From Chryseosolibacter sp044507775 (GTDB lineage: Bacteria; Bacteroidota; Bacteroidia; Cytophagales; Cyclobacteriaceae), in contig JBIQIY010000017.1 in NCBI GenBank assembly GCA_044507775.1, positions 60,037 to 124,036 on the forward strand: a stretch of 64,000 bases of DNA, in the 5' to 3' direction. The position numbers were made by a program, and so were the translations under genes. Under the pieces are notes generated by a model. It worked only from the letters and a program-made list of their open reading frames with translations. It was not told the DNA's origin and did no database searches. Shown here piece after piece: positions 55,200 to 63,482 of the stretch (position 1 is its first letter; each line of letters begins with the position of its first letter).

Positions 55200-55305
55200 A
55201 AAAGCACGGCATGCCCTGGATTGCGGTATTTTCGGCCCTTGAAACTGCCTTTTTATACCTGTTTGCCGTGTCTTTTATTGCTAGACATGTTTATATTTCT
55301 GGGTA

Positions 55306-56370
55306 ATGAATAAGAAAATCAGGCTGAAGGATATAGCCAAGATGGCCAATGTGTCGGTCGGCACGGTAGACCGCGTCATCCACAACCGCGGCGAAGTAGC
55401 CGCGGAGTCCAAAAAGAAAATTATCGACATCCTCGAGAAGACCGGGTATAAACCCAATCTACTTGCCCGGACTTTGGGATCTCACAAATCCTTCCGCATC
55501 GCGGCGGTGGTCCCCAATCCGGAACAGGACGAATACTGGTCTTTGTCGGCCGAAGGAATCCGGCAGGCATCCGAAGAATGGACGCACTACGGCGTTCACC
55601 CGCAGACTTACTTCTTCGATCTCTATGACAAAAATTCGTTTCGCGATCTCACCCGCAAAGCGCTGGAAAGCTCTCCGGATGGCATCTTGCTTGCTCCGAT
55701 CTTCTACCAGGAAGCCATCCAGTTTGTGCAGGCATGCAAGGAACGAGATACTCCGGTCGTCCTGTTCAACAACAATGTGCCGGATGCGGGACCCCTGAGC
55801 TTCATCGGACAAGACCTCTACCAAAGCGGACGTGTAGGGGCCGAGTTACTGCACAAGAATGACAAACACGCGGGAACGTTCGCCATCCTCCACATCTATG
55901 ACGACGTCCACAATTCCGTCCACTTGTATGAAAAGGAAAAAGGCTTCAAGGACTATTTTGCCGAAGAAGCAGGAGACGGATTCCAGGTGAAAAGCATCGA
56001 CCTGAATCACGAGCACGAGCCCATGATCGAAAAAGAACTCAATGACCTCCTCGCCGATTCAAATCTGAAGGGTTTGCTCGTCACCACTTCCAAGGGTGCG
56101 TCGATCGTTTCGCGGTTGCTCGAAAAGCACGGGAAGAACGGCGTCCGGCTCGTCGCCTACGACCTGCTGAAAGAAAATCTCCACTACCTGAACGCGGGTA
56201 TTATCGACTTTCTCATCAACCAGAACTCAAAACGCCAGGCATTCATCGGTATCAGTCAGCTGGCTAACTACCTGCTCTTCAAGAAACCGGCCACGGGTAC
56301 TTATCTGTTTCCGCTGGAGATTATCAGTAAGCAAAACTTGACGTCGTATTTGAATTCGGGGATTCACTAG
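55306..56370 (+). CDS. LacI-family transcriptional regulator
   Basis: 354-aa repressor-type regulator. HTH at residues about 4-28 (RLKDIAKMANVSVGTVDRVI), hinge-helix PNLLARTLGSHKS, and a periplasmic-binding-protein-like sensor domain (IAAVVPNPEQDEYWSLSAEG, ...FIGQDLYQSGRVGAELLHK, LLVTTSKGASIVSRLL). Divergent from SusC, so a likely controller of the SusCD operon in response to a sugar. Heptad repeats follow its stop codon. Confidence 0.95.
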   Translation: MNKKIRLKDIAKMANVSVGTVDRVIHNRGEVAAESKKKIIDILEKTGYKPNLLARTLGSHKSFRIAAVVPNPEQDEYWSLSAEGIRQASEEWTHYGVHPQTYFFDLYDKNSFRDLTRKALESSPDGILLAPIFYQEAIQFVQACKERDTPVVLFNNNVPDAGPLSFIGQDLYQSGRVGAELLHKNDKHAGTFAILHIYDDVHNSVHLYEKEKGFKDYFAEEAGDGFQVKSIDLNHEHEPMIEKELNDLLADSNLKGLLVTTSKGASIVSRLLEKHGKNGVRLVAYDLLKENLHYLNAGIIDFLINQNSKRQAFIGISQLANYLLFKKPATGTYLFPLEIISKQNLTSYLNSGIH

Positions 56371-56374
56371 ATGT

Positions 56375-56402
56375 GGTTATTGGTTGCTGGTTACTGGTTG
56401 CA
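56375..56402. repeat. Heptad tandem repeat after lacI
   Basis: Four units: GGTTATT, GGTTGCT, GGTTACT, GGTTGCA, starting 5 bp after the stop codon. The reverse complement of similar heptads lies across the stop codon of the next gene (57681-57694: AACCAGC, AACCAGT). Confidence 0.75.
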
Positions 56403-56442
56403 GAATACTGAACACTGATTATTCGTTATACACACAACCTCA

Positions 56443-57696
56443 ATGACCAAACTCCGCGCCATATTCACCTTGGCTTTGCTCGTCTTGCTTTCATCTTGCG
56501 GTGGAGGGAACGGACATGATCGCACACCGAAAGTAGTCTTTGTCGTTGTCGACGGCATTGCTGCGGATGTAATTGAAGAATTGAACCTGCCCGCGCTCGG
56601 CGCAATCTCTAAAGCGGGCGGTTACTCCAGGGCGCACGTGGGCGGCCAGCCGGGAAGCTACTCGGAGACGCCGACCATCTCGGCCGTTGGTTACAACAGC
56701 TTGCTGACCGCGACGTGGGCGAATAAACACAACGTCTGGGATAATGACATCGAAGATCCCAATTACCATTACAAGAGCATATTTCAGATCGTCAAAGAAT
56801 ACGATCCGGATCTGAAGACCGCAGTATTTTCAACGTGGACAGACAACCGTACGCGGTTGATTGGCGAGGGTCTCTCTGAAGCCGGCAACGTCAAGCTCGA
56901 CTACAAATTCGATGGCCTGGAACTGGACACAACGGAATATCCTCACGACGATCAATCCGACTACATCCACCAGATCGACGAAGCTGTAACGAACGAGGCT
57001 GCGCGCTACATAACTGCGGAAGGACCCGACCTTTCCTGGGTTTACCTGCAGTACACAGACGACATGGGCCACCGCTTCGGAGACGGCGAAAAGTTCTATT
57101 CCGCAGTCCGCATGGCGGATGACCAGATCGGGCGAATATGGAACGCGATCAGAAAGCGTGAAGATGAATTCCAGGAGAGGTGGCTTATCGTTGTCACCAC
57201 CGATCACGGAAGAGATGCCACAAGCGGGCGAAATCACGGTGGTCAATCCGACCGCGAGCGGTTGACGTGGATCGTGACGAATGCGGACAGCCTGAACGAA
57301 CGATTTCATCTAAATCCGGCAGTGGTCGATATCATGCCGTCGATCTGCAACTTTATGGGAATCGGTCTTCCGGATGAGATCAAAAGGGAAATTGATGGAG
57401 TTCCATTTATCGGAAAGGTTGACTTTTCGGATTTACGAGGGACCAGAGTCGGTGACGAGGTAATACTTACCTGGAAGAAGCTGGGTGAAGGCAGGGCCGA
57501 AGTCTGGATCGCCGATACAAATCATTTCAAGGATGGCGGTAGAGACGAATACCGAAAGGTCGGAGAAGCCGACCTATCCTCGGAGCGCTATTCATTTGAC
57601 CTGGAAGGAGGAAGTAACTTCTACAAGATATTGCTCAAGGGCCCGAATCACTACCTGAACACCTGGGTTGCCATCCACACAACCAGCAACCAGTAG
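56443..57696 (+). CDS. Type I phosphodiesterase/nucleotide pyrophosphatase lipoprotein
   Basis: 417-aa lipoprotein (signal LALLVLLSSC, Cys near residue 19). Alkaline-phosphatase superfamily: KVVFVVVDGIAADVI (metal Asp), ETPTISAVGYNSLLTATWAN (nucleophile Thr region), YTDDMGHRFGDGE, and TTDHGRDATSGRNHGGQ (further Asp/His ligands). The last 80 residues form a small beta tail. Cleaves phosphodiester or pyrophosphate bonds outside the inner membrane. The last codons TTSNQ and the stop are built from heptad repeats. Confidence 0.9.
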   Translation: MTKLRAIFTLALLVLLSSCGGGNGHDRTPKVVFVVVDGIAADVIEELNLPALGAISKAGGYSRAHVGGQPGSYSETPTISAVGYNSLLTATWANKHNVWDNDIEDPNYHYKSIFQIVKEYDPDLKTAVFSTWTDNRTRLIGEGLSEAGNVKLDYKFDGLELDTTEYPHDDQSDYIHQIDEAVTNEAARYITAEGPDLSWVYLQYTDDMGHRFGDGEKFYSAVRMADDQIGRIWNAIRKREDEFQERWLIVVTTDHGRDATSGRNHGGQSDRERLTWIVTNADSLNERFHLNPAVVDIMPSICNFMGIGLPDEIKREIDGVPFIGKVDFSDLRGTRVGDEVILTWKKLGEGRAEVWIADTNHFKDGGRDEYRKVGEADLSSERYSFDLEGGSNFYKILLKGPNHYLNTWVAIHTTSNQ

Positions 57697-57761
57697 CAAT
57701 AAACCTCGGTGTACTTGCCCCTTCCTTCCAAAATCGCTTATATTGGAGCAAACTAACAATA

Positions 57762-58532
57762 ATGGCACAAGGCTTTCTTATTGACATGGACGGCGTCATC
57801 TACGGTGGCGACATCATGATCAGCGGCGCGGATGAGTTTGTAGCACGGCTGCTGAAGGAAAACATACCATTCACGTTCATGACAAACAACAGTCAGCGCA
57901 CGCCCCTGGAGGTTGTGAGGAAGCTGAGGAAGCTCGGTATTGAGGTGACTGAAAACCACGTGTACACGAGCGCCATGGCCACCGGAAAATTTATTGCGAG
58001 CCAGAGGCCTAATGGTTCCTGTTACGTTCTTGGTGAAGGAGGTCTTCTCACCAGCCTCCACGACCACGGCCTTACACTGGTGGAGACCGACCCGGACTTC
58101 GTCGTGCTGGGCGAAGGACGGAACTTTACGCTGGAGATGGTGCAGAAAGCAGTCGACATGATACTGGCCGGCGCCAAATTCATTACCACGAACCGCGATC
58201 CTTCACCCAAGAAAAAAGGATGGAATAACCTGGGCATTGCGGCCACGACGGCCATGATCGAAGAAGCTACCGGCACGAGAGCATTTGTCGTGGGAAAACC
58301 CGGACCGGTAATGATGCGCTCGGCGCGGAAGTTCATCGGGCTCGAGACTGCAGACACCGTTGTCATCGGCGATACCATGGAAACGGATATTCGCGGCGGC
58401 GTGCAGATGGGCTACAAGACAATCCTCGTGCTATCAGGTGTCTCCACCCGCGCAGACCTGCCCCACTTCGCGTTCAAGGCGGATATGATTGTGGAGAGCA
58501 TCAAGGACATTCAGTTGCCGTTGACCTGGTGA
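57762..58532 (+). CDS. HAD-IIA phosphatase, NagD-like
   Basis: 256-aa cytoplasmic phosphatase. HAD motif I FLIDMDGVIYGG, motif II FMTNNSQRTP, cap region of the NagD type, Lys motif VVGKPGPVMMRSA and motif III VVIGDTMETDIRGG. NagD-like enzymes act on small phosphates (UMP, sugar phosphates). 65 bp after the phosphodiesterase and convergent with the M20 gene. Confidence 0.93.
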   Translation: MAQGFLIDMDGVIYGGDIMISGADEFVARLLKENIPFTFMTNNSQRTPLEVVRKLRKLGIEVTENHVYTSAMATGKFIASQRPNGSCYVLGEGGLLTSLHDHGLTLVETDPDFVVLGEGRNFTLEMVQKAVDMILAGAKFITTNRDPSPKKKGWNNLGIAATTAMIEEATGTRAFVVGKPGPVMMRSARKFIGLETADTVVIGDTMETDIRGGVQMGYKTILVLSGVSTRADLPHFAFKADMIVESIKDIQLPLTW

Positions 58533-58626
58533 TCCGCTTCCGGTCGGTTTATCCTGAGCCGCAAGTAAGGTCTCCGCGTGGTTGAAAGCGAAGGATCCCG
58601 GAAAAGGGACGTCCCCATCGCAGGGC

Positions 58627-59814
58627 TCAATTCCCGAGCCTCTTCAGTGCAATATACGCCATCAATCCTGTCGACACGGCCAACACGTTTTCGTCAATGT
58701 CGAACGTTGATGTGTGTAGTGAAGATTGAATTCCCTTTTCCTTGTTCCCCACGCCGCAAAAGTAAAAGCAGGAATCGGCGACCTGTGAGTAGTACGCGAA
58801 ATCCTCAGCCGCCATCCAGAGGTCTTCTTCCGTCACATTTTCCGCGCCGAGATAATCGGTTGCAAATGCGCTTACCTGGCCGGTCAGCTTTTCTTCGTTT
58901 ACGAGAAAAGGATATCCGCGCTGAATGGTGAATTCGCATTTGGCACCCATGCTTTCGGCGATTTGAACAGCCATCGAGGTCATGCGTTTGTGCGCCTCAT
59001 CGCGCCATGACTCGTTCATGGCACGGAACGTTCCTTCGAGCGTCACCTCATCCGGTATAATATTGATGGCGCCATTTGCAATCACCTTGCCGAAAGACAA
59101 TACTGTCGGATCCCCGGGATTGGCCATGCGGCTGACGATCTGCTGCAGCGCGAGAATGATGTGCGCCGCGATCACAACGGGATCAATGTTTGCATGGGGT
59201 TGTGCCCCATGCCCGCCTTTTCCGATCACGCGAACAAAAATGGAATCCATGGACGCCATGGTCTTTCCCTTGCGGATACCGATCTTCCCCACTTCAATGT
59301 GGGGCATCGCGTGCTGTCCGATCACGGCGGCAACCTTCGGGTTCTTGAGTACACCATCGCGGATCATATGAGTCGCTCCTCCCGGCAATACTTCCTCGCC
59401 GGGCTGAAAGAAAAATTTTACAGTGCCTCCAAAACGGTCCACGAGCTGGCTTAGAATTCGCGCCGTCCCCAGCAACGACGAGGTGTGAAAATCATGGCCA
59501 CAAGCGTGCATTACATTCACGTTCTGCGATGCATAAGGCACTTTGTTCATCTCCTGAATCGGAAGGGCATCCATGTCAGCGCGCAATGCGATCACCTCGG
59601 CGGATGGCAACTTTCCAGTGATTGTCGCGAGCACGCCGGTGTCAGCGACACGTTTCCAGGTGACTCCCATTTCGTCCAGCTGCTTTTTTACAAAGGCCGA
59701 GGTCTCATATTCCTGGAACGAAAGTTCGGGATGCGCATGCAAATGCCGTCGAAGCGCGACTACATCGCCGTGAATGCCGACGGCCAGGTCTTTGATTGCT
59801 TTGAGTAGTGACAT
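58627..59814 (-). CDS. M20-family amidohydrolase/peptidase
   Basis: 395-aa metalloenzyme. Signatures: RRHLHAHPELSFQEYET, ALRADMDALPIQEMN (metal Asp), HACGHDFHTSSLLG (metal His), GQHAMPHIEVGKIGIRKG, the lid GKGGHGAQPHANIDPV and AAEDFAYYSQ near the end. Matches the hippurate hydrolase/N-acyl-amino-acid amidohydrolase group. The frame extends to 59859, overlapping the transporter stop; ATG 59814 is preferred and leaves a 10-bp gap to the Nramp-like gene upstream on the same strand. Confidence 0.93.
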   Translation of the reverse strand: MSLLKAIKDLAVGIHGDVVALRRHLHAHPELSFQEYETSAFVKKQLDEMGVTWKRVADTGVLATITGKLPSAEVIALRADMDALPIQEMNKVPYASQNVNVMHACGHDFHTSSLLGTARILSQLVDRFGGTVKFFFQPGEEVLPGGATHMIRDGVLKNPKVAAVIGQHAMPHIEVGKIGIRKGKTMASMDSIFVRVIGKGGHGAQPHANIDPVVIAAHIILALQQIVSRMANPGDPTVLSFGKVIANGAINIIPDEVTLEGTFRAMNESWRDEAHKRMTSMAVQIAESMGAKCEFTIQRGYPFLVNEEKLTGQVSAFATDYLGAENVTEEDLWMAAEDFAYYSQVADSCFYFCGVGNKEKGIQSSLHTSTFDIDENVLAVSTGLMAYIALKRLGN

Positions 59815-59824
59815 GTTTAATGGA

Positions 59825-61039
59825 TTAAAAGAACAGCGTCTGAACATTCCGGATCGCAAGACCGATCAGGATGACAAGACCCAATGCTCCAATGACGCGA
59901 GTTGAAGGGCTATTGCGCAGATCGCCCATGACGGCGCGATCGTTGGCAATCAGGTACAGGGCGATTCCGATAAACGGCACGACCAGGATGGTGATGCTCT
60001 GCGCGAATATCATCAGCTGAATGGGCAGATTTCCAAAGATGATCGCGATCACGGCGCCGATGAACATGACCAGCGCGATCAACCCACGGACGACCTTCGA
60101 GTTGAAATTGCTGCCGTGGCCAAGCGCGTCCGCCATTAACGTTCCGCCGAGGGAAGCATTCCCGATTAAAGAAGAAAACGCTGCGCCAAAAAGACCGACG
60201 AGAAAAAAAGCCGAGGCGTAGTTTCCGAACAGAGGCTCGAGCACTTTTGCCATGTCCGAACCGCTATTGACTTTGAGACCCTGCGGATGCAGCACCGACG
60301 CCGCGCAGATGAGCACGATGGCACTCATGATTCCGAGGATCAGAATACCGGGAAAGCTGTCACGGCCGGATTGCTCAGCTCCCGGGTTTATTCTTCGCCG
60401 CTCCTGCATAAGATAGGACTGATAGCAGGCCCCCACTACGGAGAAACACGACGCCATGAACGCGATGACCAGCCCGAACGACCCGGCGGGAATGGCCGGC
60501 ACCAACCCACCGGCTACCGCTCCCAGGCGCGGTTGTGAAAGGAAGAGCGTCACCAGGAAGGCGACCAGCATAATGATGATCAACGTGATCATGATCTTTT
60601 CCAGTACTTTGTAAAAGCTGCGGAAGAAAAGCAGGCTTACGCCAAAAACGTTGAAGGCGATGATCCAGGGTTCGGGCGAAGACTCGAAAAGCTCCGCGAT
60701 GGAAATCCCGATGCCGATGGAGTTGCCTGCCTGAAAGGAGGCGCAAACCAGAAACACGCCTGCTCCGGAAGCTACAGCCGCGGGGCCGCCCCATTTTTTC
60801 CGGATGAGAGATAGGAACGAAATGTCGGACGCCATCCCGATCCGCGCGGACATCGCCGTAAAAACTACCATAAAAAAGATCGCGACGAAAACGATCCACA
60901 AAAGGTCAAATCCGTAATCGGCGCCTAATTTGGAGGTGATGGTTACTTTACTGGGTCCGAAAACAAGTGCGGCGGTGATCATGCCGGGTCCCAGCACACT
61001 AAGCCATGCACGGAACTTGTTCATGAATGAGGAAGGCAT
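59825..61039 (-). CDS. Nramp-like transporter with altered metal-binding motifs
   Basis: 404-aa protein with 11 helices. Family features are clear (LGPGMITAALVFGPSKVTIT in TM1, later MQERRRINPGAEQSG, LFGAAFSSLIGNASLGGTLM). However TM1 has FGPSK where canonical Nramps have DPGN, and TM6 has GACYQSYLMQER where they have MPHN...QER, so the Mn/Fe ligands are missing. The start at ATG 61039 (preceded by GGAAAGACGG) is preferred over TTG 61084. Probable other substrate. First gene of an operon with the M20 hydrolase; a hairpin with T-run lies 210 bp upstream. Confidence 0.9.
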   Translation of the reverse strand: MPSSFMNKFRAWLSVLGPGMITAALVFGPSKVTITSKLGADYGFDLLWIVFVAIFFMVVFTAMSARIGMASDISFLSLIRKKWGGPAAVASGAGVFLVCASFQAGNSIGIGISIAELFESSPEPWIIAFNVFGVSLLFFRSFYKVLEKIMITLIIIMLVAFLVTLFLSQPRLGAVAGGLVPAIPAGSFGLVIAFMASCFSVVGACYQSYLMQERRRINPGAEQSGRDSFPGILILGIMSAIVLICAASVLHPQGLKVNSGSDMAKVLEPLFGNYASAFFLVGLFGAAFSSLIGNASLGGTLMADALGHGSNFNSKVVRGLIALVMFIGAVIAIIFGNLPIQLMIFAQSITILVVPFIGIALYLIANDRAVMGDLRNSPSTRVIGALGLVILIGLAIRNVQTLFF

Positions 61040-61530
61040 ATCCGTCTTTCCGGAGGTGCCATGGGCGTTTGATTTCAATTTCAAGTATTCTTAAACGTGC
61101 TCGAGGCCCTGATCGTCCCTGCACGTGACGCCGACCTGACGAATCACACGAAATATAATACATTCCACCTGGGAATAGAAAGGACTACCGGATAAGGATG
61201 ATTGGGACGGGAAACGCCGGGAGTGACCTGCCGGGGAGGCATAAAAAAACCCCGAACTTCTTTCGGGGTTAGTACCTTTTTGAAGAAAGACCCTCTCTTT
61301 AAAACTTCAAAATGGCTCACTAAGATAACAAGAATTTTTATTCGCAAGGCAATCCAAAACAGGATAATTTTTGCCTAAAAAAAAGGCGAATATTTTGACC
61401 ATTACTGCAAGTTTTTGCAAGTTTCGTCACACGGTTTGCGCATTTTCACCCCTCCCGTGACTCTCATTGCAAGTGCTTTCGGGGGCGAAAGCCCGTCACC
61501 CTGTAGCTGTACTTTAAATACCGACCTCTC
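61040..61530. other. Intergenic region with orphan terminator and structured sequence
   Basis: About 490 bp between the Nramp-like gene (minus) and the M28 peptidase (plus). It contains the minus-strand terminator at 61249-61270, three TGCAAGT copies (61405-61474), and a perfect hairpin GCTTTCG-GGGG-CGAAAGC (61475-61492) flanked by GTGAC/GTCAC. A 21-codon minus-strand frame ending CDETCKNLQ near 61402 is not convincing as a gene. Confidence 0.6.
61249..61270 (-). terminator. Rho-independent terminator on the minus strand without an obvious gene
   Basis: AACCCCGAA / TTCGGGGTT stem, immediately followed on the minus strand by GTTTTTTTATG. No minus-strand gene is seen between here and the M28 start at 61531. 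Confidence 0.82.
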
Positions 61531-62919
61531 ATGAAACACTACTTCATTATTGCTTCGCTGTTCCTGGCTACGACGCTTGAGGCTCAGGAAAAACCGCCCC
61601 CGCCACTCAAGGCGGAGAAAGCCAGGGGCATTGTCGACACGGAAATCGCTGCAATGGTGAAAGAAGTTTCCGCCGACAGTATCAGGAGCCATATCCTGCA
61701 CCTGGTGAGTTTCGGTACCCGCCATTCGCTGAGTGACACCATCCGCTCCGACCGGGGTATCGGCGCCGCCCGAAGATGGGTGGCGGGGAAATTCCGCCAG
61801 TTTGCACGGGAGAATCATGCGGATATGCAAGTGATGCTGGATCCGTTTACGATTACCCCGAATCCCCGCATACCACGGGTGCCCTATACGGTCACAATGA
61901 AAAATACGCTGGGTATCCTGAAGGGGCAGGATCCCGCTGACGAGCGGGTGCTGCTCGTCACCGGCCACCTGGACTCCCGCAACAGCGATGTTATGGACTC
62001 CGTTGGTATTGCGCCCGGCGCTAACGACGATGCTTCGGGTGTCGCCCTGGTTATCGAACTCGCCCGCGTTATGTCCCGCAAAAAATTTCCCTGCACGATC
62101 ATTTTCATGGCGGTTCAGGGGGAAGAGCAGGGACTCCTTGGAGCGCGTCACATGGCCGGCAGGATGCGCGATGAAGGACGCAACCTCATAGGGGTATTCA
62201 ACAACGACATCGTCGGAAATTCCGTCGCCAGCGAAACGGGAGAACGCAACAACCGGACAGTCCGCGTATTCAGCGAGATGATTCCCGCGAAGGAAACCGA
62301 TGAGCAGGCCACTGCCCGCGCGGCGCTGAAATCGGAAAATGACAGCCCGTCGCGACAACTGGCGCGCTACATAAAAGAGAGCTCGGAGATATACCTCCGC
62401 GGATTTACGACTACACTCAACGCACGCCCGGACCGCTTCCTGCGGGGAGGCGACCACCTGCCGTTCAGCCAGGAGGGATTTACGGCAGTGCGGTTTACGG
62501 AATACCACGAAAATTTCCTGCATCAGCACCAGAACGTGCGCAAGGAAAACAACGTCCAGTACGGCGATCTTCCGGAATTTGTAGATTTTGAATATGCTGC
62601 CAACGTCGCGCGTATCAACCTCGCCGCGATGAGTTCGCTGGCCAAGGCTCCCGCGGCGCCCCGCGATGTCACGATGAAGGTCAATCTCGGAAACCTGACC
62701 TATCTGTCATGGTCTCCGCCGGCGAAAGGCCCGCGCGTTAAAGGTTACTTCGTGCTCATGCGCGAAACGATTCAGCCGTTCTGGGAGACAAAGTTTTTTG
62801 TAAAGGATACAACGGTTACCCTACCCTATTCGAAGGATAATTATTTCTTTGCGGTACAAGCGGTGGGAGAAGATGAACACGTAAGCTTGCCGGTACTACC
62901 ATCCCCCGTTCGAAATTAG
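61531..62919 (+). CDS. Secreted M28-family zinc peptidase
   Basis: 462-aa protein with a signal peptide (MKHYFIIASLFLATTLEAQ). M28 zinc site: VTGHLDSRNSDVMDSVGI, GANDDASGVALVIELARV, VQGEEQGLLGARHMA (catalytic Glu pair), GVFNNDIVGNS, then later RGGDHLPFSQEGFTAVRF and the His in EYHENF. The C-terminal 90 residues form an Fn3-like module (YLSWSPPAKGPRVKGYFVLM). Aminopeptidase or dipeptidase activity is likely. Heptad repeats start at the last base of its stop codon. Confidence 0.92.
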   Translation: MKHYFIIASLFLATTLEAQEKPPPPLKAEKARGIVDTEIAAMVKEVSADSIRSHILHLVSFGTRHSLSDTIRSDRGIGAARRWVAGKFRQFARENHADMQVMLDPFTITPNPRIPRVPYTVTMKNTLGILKGQDPADERVLLVTGHLDSRNSDVMDSVGIAPGANDDASGVALVIELARVMSRKKFPCTIIFMAVQGEEQGLLGARHMAGRMRDEGRNLIGVFNNDIVGNSVASETGERNNRTVRVFSEMIPAKETDEQATARAALKSENDSPSRQLARYIKESSEIYLRGFTTTLNARPDRFLRGGDHLPFSQEGFTAVRFTEYHENFLHQHQNVRKENNVQYGDLPEFVDFEYAANVARINLAAMSSLAKAPAAPRDVTMKVNLGNLTYLSWSPPAKGPRVKGYFVLMRETIQPFWETKFFVKDTTVTLPYSKDNYFFAVQAVGEDEHVSLPVLPSPVRN

Positions 62920-62974
62920 CGGAAAGCAGAAAGCTGAAAGCGGAAAGCACAAAGCAGAAAGCAGAAAGCAGAAA
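62919..62974. repeat. Heptad tandem repeat (GCNGAAA) directly after the M28 stop
   Basis: Eight 7-bp units, consensus GCAGAAA, starting with the final G of the stop codon TAG. Units differ by one or two bases (GCGGAAA, GCTGAAA, GCACAAA). Confidence 0.85.
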
Positions 62975-63011
62975 GCGGCCCCCGGAGACGGGAGTACTTA
63001 TAACTTACAGC

Positions 63012-63482
63012 TTACAACTTCTTCGCGTTGTTGATTTCAATCCAATGGCCGTCAGGGTCCTGGAAGTAGACTTGTTTGACGCCATCGACTCGAACGGTGG
63101 GTGCTTTTGCCGTGCCTGGCCAGTTTGTGTACTCGATCTTGTGCTTGTCAAGATTGGCGATAAAATCTTCTATGGACTTCACGCTGAAGCAGAGGTGGTC
63201 GTTCTTGTCGCGTTTGATGTTTGCTTCCGCGCCTTCGATGAGGTGCAGGCTGCCGGCGGGGCCCAGTGTAAACCACGTGTGCTTGCCGTCCTTAAAAGGT
63301 TCATCAATTTTTTGCAGCATCAGCACATTCTCATAAAAGTCTGTGCTGCGCTTCAGTTCGTGCACATAGATCGCAATGTGATTGAGAGACAGCTGCGTTT
63401 CTGACTTATCGCCAGATTGTGCAACGGCAGCGCCGGACGCAAACATCGCTATCGCAAAAAGAAGGGAACAGAGAATTTTCAT
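63012..63482 (-). CDS. Exported VOC/glyoxalase-fold protein
   Basis: 156-aa protein starting at ATG 63482 with a signal peptide (MKILCSLLFAIAMFASGAAVAQ). One VOC domain: LSLNHIAIYVHELKRSTDFY, GPAGSLHLIEG, KNDHLCFSVKSIEDFI and VKQVYFQDPDGHWIEINNA, giving the His/Glu metal ligand positions. Periplasmic location is unusual for glyoxalase I itself, so function is open. Upstream sequence to 63680 is open but lacks coding features. Confidence 0.88.
   Translation of the reverse strand: MKILCSLLFAIAMFASGAAVAQSGDKSETQLSLNHIAIYVHELKRSTDFYENVLMLQKIDEPFKDGKHTWFTLGPAGSLHLIEGAEANIKRDKNDHLCFSVKSIEDFIANLDKHKIEYTNWPGTAKAPTVRVDGVKQVYFQDPDGHWIEINNAKKL

Noticed and set aside
61249..61500. yybP-ykoY manganese riboswitch, 6S RNA, SRP RNA or tmRNA
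   Set aside because: None of the hallmark sequence elements that I know for these RNAs are present.
61402..62529. Minus-strand frame of 375 codons that could feed the orphan terminator
   Set aside because: Opposite to the M28 peptidase with full zinc motifs; Arg/His/Gly-rich antisense composition. The frame does end near the terminator, so transcription there is left open.
62919..62974. CRISPR array
   Set aside because: Units are contiguous 7-bp repeats with no spacers and there are no cas genes.
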